A DNA stretch of 37,495 nucleotides, taken from Actinomycetota bacterium. Its GTDB lineage: Bacteria > Actinomycetota > JAHEXW01 > JAGVPG01. Every line of letters starts with the position of its first letter. Positions within the stretch are counted from its first letter, which is position 1. Positions 30,220-37,495 of this stretch are shown in pieces. Where the stretch lies: NCBI GenBank assembly GCA_020052375.1, contig JAGVPG010000015.1:1-37495 (forward strand), read 5' to 3'. The notes under the pieces are model-generated. The model searched no databases. It was not told the origin of the DNA and was given only the letters and a program-made list of their open reading frames with translations. The translations under genes were made by a program, and so were the position numbers.

Positions 30220-32853
30220 ATGGATCTAATAACAAGCCATGTAAATCTGGATTTCGATTCTCTGGCGGCGATGGTCGCGGCACAGAAACTGTACCCCCGG
30301 GCGAAGATCGTATTGCCGACGACGATGGGCAAGAACGTAAGGGAGTTCATACAGCTTCACAGAGATATCCTCGACACGAAAGATATCCGGGACATCGACC
30401 TTTCCAAGACCAAACGGTTGATCGTCGTAGATACCAGGCTAAAAAACAGGCTGGGAGATCTCAAAGTATTACCGGACAGGAAAAGCGTTGAGACGATCGT
30501 CTTCGATCACCATCCGCCGTCAGGCGAGGATATGCATGCGGATCATGACTATTCCGAAGAGACAGGCGCGTCTACAACGGTACTGATCAAGATGCTCAAG
30601 GATAGGAATATAGGAATCTCACCTTTCGAAGCGACTCTCTTTGCATTGGGTATCCATGAGGATACGGGTTCTTTGACGTACCCATCGACCACCTTTGATG
30701 ATGCCGACGCGATGGCATATCTTATGATGAAGCATGCCAACACAAAGATCATTCATAGATTCCTGGATTTTTCACTCGACGCCGAACAGCAGAGTCTCCT
30801 TGGCGAACTACTCAGATCAGCTCATAGTGTGGATGTTGAAGGGGTGCTTGTGTTATTCACGCGGGCCAAAGTCACATCATATGTCGATTCGGCTTCAGCG
30901 TTGACGCATAAGGTGGGGGATCTTGAAAATATGGATGTTGTGATAACATTCCTAGAGCTTAAGGACCGGATAAACATAATCGGCCGCAGCCGTTTGGGAG
31001 AGGTTGATATGAATGCGGTATTGGAAGCCGTAGGCGGTGGCGGTCATCCGCAAGCAGCATCAGCCGTCGTAAACGCAACGGATATCGATGAGCTGGAATC
31101 GACACTGATAGAAGCGATCAAGAAGAACATCAAGGAAAGCCAGACAGCGAGAGACATCATGACGACATTGGTACACGCAGTCGATATATCGACATCCGTC
31201 AAAGAAGCGAGGGAGGAGATGAGGCGTTTCGGTCTTACCGGATTGCCTATAACCGAAAACGGCAAGCTGGCCGGCTTGATCACATCAAAAGATGTGGATA
31301 ACGCCATTAAGAACGGACTGGCGCATGCGCCGGTAAAAGGATTTATGATAATGAAGGTCGTGACCGTAGCTCCTGATGCTCCGGCTTCAGGAGTCCAGGA
31401 TATCCTATCCAGCTCCGACATCGATCGTGTACCGGTCATCGAGAACGGGGAGATCATCGGCATAATATCCAGGAGGGAGATCTTACGGAAGATCCACGGC
31501 CCAAGCTACCGGCTGCCTTTAAAAGCGCCCATGGAAGCATCGCGCAGGTTTACGCCTATCGAGATAAAAGGCCGGCTGGACGCCTTGCTTCCACATAAAG
31601 CGCGTATGCTGCTAAGTAGGTTGGGGGAGATAGCGGACGAAACGGCGATCCACGTGTACCTGATCGGAGGCTTCGTCAGAGACCTCTTGATGAACCATAG
31701 AAACCTCGATATCGATCTGGTGGTCGAGGGAAGCGGTATCGAGTTCGCAAAACACATAGTCAGCGCACTCGGCGGAAGGTGCATAGCGCACGAAAAGTTC
31801 GCGACATCCGTTGTGATCTTGCCCGACGGCTTCAGAATAGACATAGCGTCGGCGAGAACGGAGTTTTACGAACAACCGGCCGCCCTGCCTCAAGTCGAAC
31901 TCGGATCGATAAGACAGGACTTATTCAGAAGAGACTTTACTGTGAATGCCATGGCTATCAGCCTGAACAAGCAGACCTTCGGTGAATTGCTGGACTACTT
32001 CGGTGGAGAAAGCGATATAGAGAACAGAAAGATCCACATGCTCCATGAATTGAGTTTTATTGACGATCCGACAAGGATATTCAGGGCGGTGAGGTTCGAA
32101 CAAAGATACGGTTTTCATATATCCGAAGAAACGGCGGATCTTATATCAAGCGCTGTAAATATGCAGCTCATCGGCCGCTTGACCGGAGTCAGGATAAGGG
32201 ACGAATTGATAGCGCTTCTGAGCGAACCCGCGCCGTGGCAGGCTCTAAAGAGGCTGGATGAACTGGGAGTCCTTAAGAGTCTGAACGGGAAACTTCAAGT
32301 AGGTCCGGAAACCGAGAAGCTTCTGCGCGACATATCGCTGGCGATCGAGAGGTTCAGGGGCAGGATCAGGCATCCTTTCCGGCGTTGGCTCGTATTCTTG
32401 ATCGGCTTGACCGAGGTCTTGACCGCCAGGGAGAACGAAGGTTTCTTAACGAAACTGAAGATGAGGAAGGAAGATGCCCGTATCGTGGTGACGGCATTGA
32501 AACAGGCATCCGGTGTGATAAAAAGACTGGGTGATGAAGGACTGCGAAAAAGCCGTATCCATAAGATCCTCAGAGAAGCGTATGATGAGGCCCTTATATA
32601 CTATTATGCCAGGGGGAACAAAGCAGAGAGATTTAATATAGACGGTTACTTTGAGATACGAGATGTAAGGCTTAAGATGACCGGCAACGACTTGATCAGG
32701 ATGGGAAGGATGCCATCAGTCGAGTTCAGCAAGGTCCTCGATAAGGTACTGGCTGCTAAGTTGGACGGCAAAGTGAGCGGGAAAGAAGACGAGATCGAAT
32801 ATGCGAAGAGACTGTTAGCGAGGAAACGAGGAAGCGAGGAAGCGAGGAAATGA
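30220..32853 (+). CDS. DHH phosphoesterase-CBS-CBS-tRNA nucleotidyltransferase fusion
   Basis: An 877-residue multidomain protein. Residues 1-300: DHH/DHHA1 phosphoesterase (NLDFDSLAAM, DHH at 96-98, GGGGHPQA near 272). Residues about 305-430: two CBS domains (ARDIMTTLVHAVDIS; GFMIMKVVTVAPDAP). Residues about 475 to the end: poly(A) polymerase/CCA-adding nucleotidyltransferase with YLIGGFVRDLLMNHRNLDID, the RRDFTVNAMA motif and DPTRIFRAVRFEQR. The architecture is known from several bacterial phyla; the tail domain is the only CCA-adding activity seen here, and it could add CC, A or CCA. The DHH part may act as an oligoribonuclease and the CBS pair may sense adenylates. The C-terminus (GSEEARK) comes from an 8-bp repeat. 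Confidence 0.9.
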   Translation: MDLITSHVNLDFDSLAAMVAAQKLYPRAKIVLPTTMGKNVREFIQLHRDILDTKDIRDIDLSKTKRLIVVDTRLKNRLGDLKVLPDRKSVETIVFDHHPPSGEDMHADHDYSEETGASTTVLIKMLKDRNIGISPFEATLFALGIHEDTGSLTYPSTTFDDADAMAYLMMKHANTKIIHRFLDFSLDAEQQSLLGELLRSAHSVDVEGVLVLFTRAKVTSYVDSASALTHKVGDLENMDVVITFLELKDRINIIGRSRLGEVDMNAVLEAVGGGGHPQAASAVVNATDIDELESTLIEAIKKNIKESQTARDIMTTLVHAVDISTSVKEAREEMRRFGLTGLPITENGKLAGLITSKDVDNAIKNGLAHAPVKGFMIMKVVTVAPDAPASGVQDILSSSDIDRVPVIENGEIIGIISRREILRKIHGPSYRLPLKAPMEASRRFTPIEIKGRLDALLPHKARMLLSRLGEIADETAIHVYLIGGFVRDLLMNHRNLDIDLVVEGSGIEFAKHIVSALGGRCIAHEKFATSVVILPDGFRIDIASARTEFYEQPAALPQVELGSIRQDLFRRDFTVNAMAISLNKQTFGELLDYFGGESDIENRKIHMLHELSFIDDPTRIFRAVRFEQRYGFHISEETADLISSAVNMQLIGRLTGVRIRDELIALLSEPAPWQALKRLDELGVLKSLNGKLQVGPETEKLLRDISLAIERFRGRIRHPFRRWLVFLIGLTEVLTARENEGFLTKLKMRKEDARIVVTALKQASGVIKRLGDEGLRKSRIHKILREAYDEALIYYYARGNKAERFNIDGYFEIRDVRLKMTGNDLIRMGRMPSVEFSKVLDKVLAAKLDGKVSGKEDEIEYAKRLLARKRGSEEARK
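32817..32848. repeat. Octamer tandem repeat AGCGAGGA, four units
   Basis: AGCGAGGA, AACGAGGA, AGCGAGGA, AGCGAGGA. The array encodes the last residues of the nucleotidyltransferase fusion, and the last unit provides GAGGAA eight bases before the GTG of the M50 gene, so it is the latter's ribosome-binding site. Confidence 0.85.
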
Positions 32854-32857
32854 TAAA

Positions 32858-33490
32858 GTGGATCTGACACGCATAATATACCTGATACCCGCGTTGCTGA
32901 TAGGGGTGATCTTTCACGAGGTGGCGCACGGTTATGTAGCCATGCTTCAAGGCGACCCGACGGCAAAGCTGGCAGGGCGCTTGACGCTGAATCCTCTATC
33001 TCATCTTGATCCTTTCGGGTCGATACTCATGCCGTTATTGATCTATTTCGGCTCGGGCGGGCGTTTTATGTTCGGTTCGGCGAAACCAGTACCCATAAAT
33101 CCCATGTATTTCAGAAACGGGCGGCGCGGATTATTCTGGGTAGGTCTGGCAGGTCCGGCAACTAACATATCCATAGCGGTCTTAGCGGGATTGATCTCAC
33201 GTCCGGTATGGGGTGTGCTGCCTGCGTATCTCCAGGTGTTCGTGGTGTATCTGGTCGAGATCAACCTGATCCTGGCCATCTTCAATATGATACCGGTGCC
33301 GCCTCTTGACGGTTCGCGGTTGGTGGAAGCGTTCCTGCCTACACAGTATCTGATCAGGTATAGATCTATCGAACAATACGGGATCCTGATAGTCTTCGCG
33401 TTCCTGATCTTTTTCGGTGGCGTCTTCTGGGGGATAGTCGGACCGGTCATGGAGTTTTTCTTCAAGCTGATACTTCCGGGAGCCATGTAG
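32858..33490 (+). CDS. M50 (site-2) family membrane metalloprotease
   Basis: A 210-residue polytopic protease of the small SpoIVFB/FtsH-like M50 type. The zinc motif is FHEVAHGYV (H20, E21, H24), followed by NPLSHLDPFGSI; the third ligand is in NMIPVPPLDGSRL. Four to five membrane helices are visible. Members cut membrane proteins within the bilayer; the substrate here is unknown. In many Gram-positive genomes this gene lies between the nucleotidyltransferase fusion and trpS/scpA, as here. The start is GTG 32858, using GAGGAA from the repeat. The HD gene starts directly after its stop. Confidence 0.88.
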   Translation: MDLTRIIYLIPALLIGVIFHEVAHGYVAMLQGDPTAKLAGRLTLNPLSHLDPFGSILMPLLIYFGSGGRFMFGSAKPVPINPMYFRNGRRGLFWVGLAGPATNISIAVLAGLISRPVWGVLPAYLQVFVVYLVEINLILAIFNMIPVPPLDGSRLVEAFLPTQYLIRYRSIEQYGILIVFAFLIFFGGVFWGIVGPVMEFFFKLILPGAM

Positions 33491-33994
33491 ATGGTGCGTC
33501 GCATCAGGCAGTTTTATAAAGCCCTGTTTGCCAGGTTGAATAAATCAGACTATACTTTTTTATCAGACTATCTGACGAAGACGGAGCTCGAAGTCTTTAT
33601 GACTTTGCCCGTGTTCGATAGGAAGCACTCGGTAGATATAGCAAGGCACCTGCACCATCAGGGTGCTCAACTGGAGCTTGTAAGGGCCGGCCTGCTGCAT
33701 GATATCGGTAAAGCGCGATGTCCGGAACTGACCATCGTAAAGAGAAGTATTTGCGTATTACTTGAGGCATTGTTTCCTAAGCATGCCAGGAACAAAGCGA
33801 CGAGCAAAAAAGGCAAACTGGGGCGCGCTCTTTATGTGCATCAGAATCATCCGGAAATAGGCGCGGAGGTCCTGGAGATACTCGGATGTACCGACGAGCG
33901 TATCATCTGGCTTGTCAGACATCACGCAGATAAAGAAGCGGCTAAAACAGACGATGAACTGGCAGCATTCATGGTGATAGACGATAGGATGTGA
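33491..33994 (+). CDS. HD-domain phosphohydrolase
   Basis: A 167-residue HD-superfamily protein. The first His is in FDRKHSVDIARHL, the doublet is in AGLLHDIGKAR, further His residues are in HQNHPEIGAEVL and VRHHADKE. The C-terminus reads VIDDRM. This is the HDIG-type arrangement for phosphate ester hydrolysis of a nucleotide; the substrate is unknown. The ATG directly follows the stop of the M50 gene without a spacer, so expression probably depends on translation of the upstream gene. Confidence 0.82.
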   Translation: MVRRIRQFYKALFARLNKSDYTFLSDYLTKTELEVFMTLPVFDRKHSVDIARHLHHQGAQLELVRAGLLHDIGKARCPELTIVKRSICVLLEALFPKHARNKATSKKGKLGRALYVHQNHPEIGAEVLEILGCTDERIIWLVRHHADKEAAKTDDELAAFMVIDDRM

Positions 33995-34032
33995 ATATAA
34001 AGTGAGGAACTTGCTGATCGAACAGGTAAAAT

Positions 34033-35019
34033 ATGACTAAAAAGGGGCGTTTGCTTACAGGGTACAGGCCGACCGGGAAACTGCATATCGGCCACTATGT
34101 CGGAAACATGCAGAATATGATCCGCATGCAGGAGGAACACGAGTGTTTCTTCTTTATCGCGGACTGGCACGCATTGACGACCAAGTACAAAGACCCCCAC
34201 GCTTTGAAAGAAGACATCAGGGAGATGGTGATCGGCTGGATCGCACTCGGCCTGGATCCGAAGAAATGTATCATATACCGCCAGTCCGACCTCCCGGCTA
34301 TCGCAGAACTGCATCTTTATCTGTCGATGGTCACACCGATGGGTTGGCTCGAGCGCAATCCGACATATAAAGAACAGCTAAAAGAGTTGGGCGCGAAACT
34401 CGTATATACATACGGGTTTATCGGATACCCAGTACTTCAAGCTGCGGATATCCTGATCATGCATGCCGACATGGTTCCGGTGGGAGAGGACCAGTTGCCG
34501 CATCTCGAGCTTACGCGGGAGATCGCGAGGAGGTTCAACAACTATTATGACGATTACATGAAAGAGCCCGAGGCGATACTTTCAGAGACGCCCAGGGTGC
34601 TGGGAACGGACGGGCGCAAGATGAGCAAGAGTTACGGAAACGCGATTTATCTAAGCGACAGCCCGGAGGAGATAAAGAAAAAGGTGCGTAAGATGATCAC
34701 GGATCCGGCTCGCATGCGGGCTCACGATCCAGGACATCCGGAGGTCTGCAGCGTGTTCGCTTTGCACCAGCAGTTTTCAATGGAAATGGTGGCTGATATT
34801 GATAAACAATGCAGGGAAGGCACGCGGACGTGTACTGACTGTAAAGACATGTTGGCCCAAAGACTGGCCGACAAGTTCAATGACTTCCGTGAATCCAGGG
34901 AGGAATATCTGAAGATACCGGGCTTCGTGGAGGACATACTGGAGGGCGGTCTACACCATGCCAGGCCGGTCGCCGAAGAAACGCTCCATGAAGTCAGAAG
35001 GCGGATGAATATTGAATAA
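34033..35019 (+). CDS. trpS: Tryptophanyl-tRNA synthetase
   Basis: A 328-residue class I synthetase charging tRNA-Trp. The HIGH motif is GKLHIGHYVGN (residues 16-26), KMSKS is at 196-200 (GRKMSKSYGN), and the ATP/Trp region has GYPVLQAADILIMHADMVPVGEDQ. Length is normal. Only weak Shine-Dalgarno sequence precedes ATG 34033. Its end overlaps the scpA frame by 8 bp. Confidence 0.95.
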   Translation: MTKKGRLLTGYRPTGKLHIGHYVGNMQNMIRMQEEHECFFFIADWHALTTKYKDPHALKEDIREMVIGWIALGLDPKKCIIYRQSDLPAIAELHLYLSMVTPMGWLERNPTYKEQLKELGAKLVYTYGFIGYPVLQAADILIMHADMVPVGEDQLPHLELTREIARRFNNYYDDYMKEPEAILSETPRVLGTDGRKMSKSYGNAIYLSDSPEEIKKKVRKMITDPARMRAHDPGHPEVCSVFALHQQFSMEMVADIDKQCREGTRTCTDCKDMLAQRLADKFNDFRESREEYLKIPGFVEDILEGGLHHARPVAEETLHEVRRRMNIE

Positions 35020-35794
35020 CAATGCTTCGACTCACAACTCACAACTCACAACTCACGACGAATCTTACAATATTGAACTCGAGGTCTTTCAAGGGCCGTT
35101 CGACCTGCTGCTCGAGCTTATACTACGGCAGGAAGTCGACCTGTTCGATGTACCGATAGCCGCGATCACCGACAACTACCTTAAGTATCTTCAGCGTATG
35201 AAGGAATTGAACCTTGAAGTGACGAGCGAGTTCCTTGTTCTTGCAGCCACACTGATCGAATTGAAATCGATAGCTCTTCTTCCTGTGGAAGACGAGGAGA
35301 AGGCAGAGGGTTCTTATGAGGAAGAGACAAGGGAAAGCCTGATCGGACACCTGATAGATTATAAGACTTTCCAGAACGCGGCCGATGACCTGTATGTAAG
35401 GGGAGAAATGCAGAGTAAGATGTACCCGCGAGACGTCCAACTTCCCGAAGAACTATCAGTTTCGGCGCCTGATGTACTTGAGGGAGTGCGCCTGATAGAT
35501 CTTATATCACTGGCGCATGAGCTTATGCAGCCAAAACCCAGTTTTAAGATCGATACGACGCATATCTATGAATATAAAGTGTCTATAGAGGAGAAGATAG
35601 CGGAGGTAAAAGATAGACTAAAGGACAGGTCAAGGAGGACATTCCGTGACTTATGCGGCTCAGCCGGTTCCAAGATCGAAAAGATATTGATATTTCTGGC
35701 CATCCTTGAACTTTTTAAGAGGGGCGAGATAGCCGTGTCGCAAGCAAGGACGTTCGGGGAGATCAATATAAAGTTAGTGAACAGTGAACAATGA
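35012..35794 (+). CDS. scpA: Segregation and condensation protein A with repeat-encoded N-terminus
   Basis: The kleisin subunit of the SMC-ScpAB condensin. The family start is YNIELEVFQGPFDLLLELIL, with QEVDLFDVPIAAITDNYLKYL behind it. The C-terminal winged helix is RRTFRDLCGSAGSKIEKILIFLAILELFKRGEIAVSQ (in two parts). Normally the protein begins within a few residues of the YxVxLexFxGPLDLLL block. Here about 20 residues precede it, ten of them encoded by a 7-bp repeat (THNSQLTTHD). TTG 35012 is the only usable start in frame that I see. The final residues NSEQ also come from a repeat. Confidence 0.9.
   Translation: MNNNASTHNSQLTTHDESYNIELEVFQGPFDLLLELILRQEVDLFDVPIAAITDNYLKYLQRMKELNLEVTSEFLVLAATLIELKSIALLPVEDEEKAEGSYEEETRESLIGHLIDYKTFQNAADDLYVRGEMQSKMYPRDVQLPEELSVSAPDVLEGVRLIDLISLAHELMQPKPSFKIDTTHIYEYKVSIEEKIAEVKDRLKDRSRRTFRDLCGSAGSKIEKILIFLAILELFKRGEIAVSQARTFGEINIKLVNSEQ
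35030..35057. repeat. Heptamer tandem repeat ACTCACA at the scpA start, four units
   Basis: ACTCACA three times, then ACTCACG. It is translated in the scpA frame although the unit length is not a multiple of three. Confidence 0.85.
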
Positions 35795-35803
35795 ACAGTG
35801 AAC
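35776..35803. repeat. Heptamer tandem repeat AGTGAAC between scpA and scpB, four units
   Basis: AGTGAAC, AGTGAAC, AATGAAC, AGTGAAC. The third unit provides the scpA stop (TGA 35792-35794); the array ends at GGAG (35804-35807), the ribosome-binding site of scpB. Confidence 0.85.
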
Positions 35804-35813
35804 GGAGTCCAAA

Positions 35814-36362
35814 GTGCTTAAAGGGATAATCGAGTCACTGCTATTTGTCAGCGATGAACCTTTGTCAGTTGCCAAGTTGCAGCAGGTAACAGGGCAAGGC
35901 CAGACAGAGATAGAAGTGGCTCTCGAAGAGATAAAAGTCGAGCTAGCGGATGGAGAGAGGGGCATCGTCCTGCAAGAAGTCGCGGGCGGATTCAGGTTTT
36001 TCACGAATCCCAAGTACTCGGCGTACGTGGAGAAACTCGTGCTCTCCTCAGAATTCAGGCGTCTCACACAGGCGGCTCTGGAAACATTGGCCGTGATCGC
36101 TTATAGACAGCCGATAACGCGAGTCGAGGTAAGCAACATCAGGGGGGTCAGTGTGGATTCGGTTCTAGCGAATCTTGTCGCAAAAGGCCTTGTCAAAGAG
36201 GTCGGCAAGGACGACGCTCCGGGACACCCGACTCTCTACGGTACCAGCGACATCTTTCTGGAGAGTTTCGGTCTCAAAGATCTGGGCGAACTACCGTCGT
36301 TGGAAGAGTTCAGTCCGGATGAAGAGACGGCACGCAAGATACAAAGACATCTGCAGTCGTAA
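35814..36362 (+). CDS. scpB: Segregation and condensation protein B
   Basis: A 182-residue winged-helix partner of ScpA and SMC. Visible are IIESLLFVSDEPLSVAKLQQV, the ELADGERGIVLQEVAGGFRFFT stretch in two parts, LTQAALETLAVIAYRQPITRVEVSNIRGV and LYGTSDIFLESFGLKDLGELP. Length is normal. GTG 35814 has GGAG 6 bp upstream. A heptamer repeat lies directly after its stop. Confidence 0.94.
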   Translation: MLKGIIESLLFVSDEPLSVAKLQQVTGQGQTEIEVALEEIKVELADGERGIVLQEVAGGFRFFTNPKYSAYVEKLVLSSEFRRLTQAALETLAVIAYRQPITRVEVSNIRGVSVDSVLANLVAKGLVKEVGKDDAPGHPTLYGTSDIFLESFGLKDLGELPSLEEFSPDEETARKIQRHLQS

Positions 36363-36364
36363 GT

Positions 36365-36385
36365 CGGAAAGCGGAAAGCGGAAAG
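36365..36385. repeat. Heptamer tandem repeat CGGAAAG, three units
   Basis: Three exact copies of CGGAAAG in the scpB-GCS2 spacer, starting 3 bp after the scpB stop. The unit equals that at 8680-8693. Confidence 0.85.
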
Positions 36386-36395
36386 GATAGGGCTT

Positions 36396-37379
36396 GTGGC
36401 GACGTTTGGACTCGAAGAAGAGGTTTTTGTAGTCGATCCGGAAAAACCCTCCCTTAAGTCTCTTTACTATTTGACGAAGCTCCTATGGCGTGACCCAAAG
36501 TTTAACTACTACAACACGGCGAGCAACTTTTCCAGGGGTCGGGATATGATCCAGAGTCTGATGAGTGGGGTCGAGGTGGCAACAGGCATACACTCCAAAG
36601 CGGCCAGTGCGGTCAGTGAACTCAAGGCAAGACGCCGGGAACTCGATGGCGTGGTAACGGACGGGTTGATCGTGCCTATCGGACATCTGATAAACCTTGT
36701 AGCGCCAACGAATGTATGCGCGCTGCAGTTTCATATCGGAGGGGTTAAAGACCAGGAGAAGACGTATAGAAACCTGCTTCATTTTCTACCAGTGCTGGTG
36801 TTGATGACCATAAACGCGCCTTACGCGGGCAGGGAATATAAAGGCCAATCCTACCGGATGGCTGCAAGCTTTGCCATCGGGCCGATCTTACCGGATAAGA
36901 CGGACCGGTTTCAGGATATGATCGTCTCAAAACGACTGAAGACAATAGAGATCAGAGTATTCGATCCTGTCTGGGATATAAGGAGAGTAGAGACACTGGC
37001 CAATGCCATCGAAGCGGTCGTGGCTTTAAAGCAGGAGCTCAAACCGGATATATCGCGGTACAATGTGCTTCGCAGCAGGATAGCCAGGAACGGTTATATT
37101 CGCGAGCTCAAGCCCATCTACGATGAACTGAAGCAGATAGCGGACGTACCCGAAGAAATGCTGGTCAAAACGGCATCCGATGAGATCAAAGAGATGTATG
37201 AGGATGTAGGCCTTCTGGCGACATATTCCGCCATGGACAACGGATACCGGACGGGTGTCTTCGAGCATCGCCGGATCCCCGATTCAAAGTCGACTACTCT
37301 GAAAGCTGCCGCCGGGCTTGCCGGTTATTATATGCCGAAGCTCCCATACGTCTTATATAAATATATCCGAGAATCGTGA
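36396..37379 (+). CDS. Glutamate-cysteine ligase-like (GCS2) carboxylate-amine ligase
   Basis: A 327-residue member of the GCS2/YbdK family. The start is typical, TFGLEEEVFVVDP, followed by SGVEVATGIHSKAASAVSEL, ALQFHIGG, FAIGP and TIEIRVFDPVWDIRRVETLANAIEAVVAL. Characterised relatives join glutamate with cysteine or act on other carboxylates; the true substrate is unknown, and the sequence is somewhat shorter than YbdK (about 370). The start is GTG 36396 behind AGGATAGGG. It is the last gene of the trpS-scpA-scpB run. Confidence 0.82.
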   Translation: MATFGLEEEVFVVDPEKPSLKSLYYLTKLLWRDPKFNYYNTASNFSRGRDMIQSLMSGVEVATGIHSKAASAVSELKARRRELDGVVTDGLIVPIGHLINLVAPTNVCALQFHIGGVKDQEKTYRNLLHFLPVLVLMTINAPYAGREYKGQSYRMAASFAIGPILPDKTDRFQDMIVSKRLKTIEIRVFDPVWDIRRVETLANAIEAVVALKQELKPDISRYNVLRSRIARNGYIRELKPIYDELKQIADVPEEMLVKTASDEIKEMYEDVGLLATYSAMDNGYRTGVFEHRRIPDSKSTTLKAAAGLAGYYMPKLPYVLYKYIRES

Positions 37380-37495
37380 TGTATTTGTGTCATTGCGGGC
37401 ATAATAGACAAAAATGTGGCCTGTTAGTAGTCTGTTATAGCTGGTAAGAAAGTGATTATTAGTATGTTTCTAAAAGCAGTTTTAGGATGGGATAC
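37380..37495. other. Non-coding tail, nothing assignable
   Basis: The remaining 116 bp hold no coding frame, tRNA or convincing terminator. A CATAAT at 37400-37405 has no matching -35. Confidence 0.6.

Overview
The window is a dense, almost entirely plus-strand stretch of bacterial chromosome, G+C near one half by eye, with 39 protein genes, three tRNA genes and no recognisable phage, insertion-sequence transposase or CRISPR. The order tlyA-recN-steA-steB-(GT2, GT4)-pyrG-NUDIX-xerD-...-scpA-scpB is the order long known from Actinomycetota (in Mycobacterium tuberculosis tlyA-ppnK-recN-Rv1697-Rv1698-pyrG-NUDIX-xerD-...-scpA-scpB). With the NusB-XseB-IspA-Dxs block, menaquinone-type prenyltransferase and moderate G+C, I infer a deep-branching, probably anaerobic, uncultured actinobacterial lineage. 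This is an inference from gene order, not from a tree.

Layout. 1-2210: a cytoplasmic glucose/sorbosone dehydrogenase-like propeller gene and a small Cys-rich DUF2769 gene, bracketed by minus-strand tRNA-Val(GAC), tRNA-Cys(GCA) and tRNA-Gly(GCC); this part is rich in hairpin elements and heptanucleotide tandem repeats. 2213-5058: a conserved small hypothetical, a UbiA/MenA prenyltransferase divergent from a FadR-like TetR regulator with a palindromic operator between them, and TatD. 5166-19371: one long operon-like run: thrS, accB, accC, Asp23 protein, nusB, xseB, ispA, dxs, tlyA, recN, a degenerate LytM/M23 membrane protein, steA, steB, a GT2 glycosyltransferase and a WecA/MraY-like phosphosugar transferase. 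19372-19859: a non-coding island built of dispersed palindromic repeats, including two 103-bp direct copies of a long hairpin. 19860-29278: an HMA-fold protein without its cysteines, pyrG, M20 peptidase, membrane-anchored five-bladed propeller, DUF3866, NUDIX, xerD, deoB, pyrimidine-nucleoside phosphorylase. 29337-37379: DUF4352 protein, DUF3467 protein, a DHH-CBS-CBS-tRNA nucleotidyltransferase fusion, M50 protease, HD protein, trpS, scpA, scpB, and a GCS2-type ligase. 37380-37495 holds nothing I can assign.

How the genes fit together: lipid and isoprenoid precursors (accB/accC, ispA, dxs, menA-like), chromosome upkeep and segregation (recN, xerD, scpA/B), tRNA charging and maturation (thrS, trpS, CCA-adding domain), nucleotide salvage (deoB with pyrimidine phosphorylase; pyrG; NUDIX), and a cell-envelope/cytokinesis group (degenerate M23, SteA, SteB, GT2, GT4).

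The most unusual signal is not a gene. At least fourteen gene junctions carry short tandem repeats, mostly of 7-bp units (also 8 and 9 bp), with different units at different places but some units shared by loci more than 20 kb apart. They run into stop codons, ribosome-binding sites, start codons and protein termini (TlyA C-terminus, phosphopentomutase N-terminus, ScpA N- and C-termini, nucleotidyltransferase C-terminus). A second signal is a hairpin family near the tRNA genes, two copies of which start exactly at the tRNA CCA end, and whose outer stem shows a compensatory base-pair change between copies.
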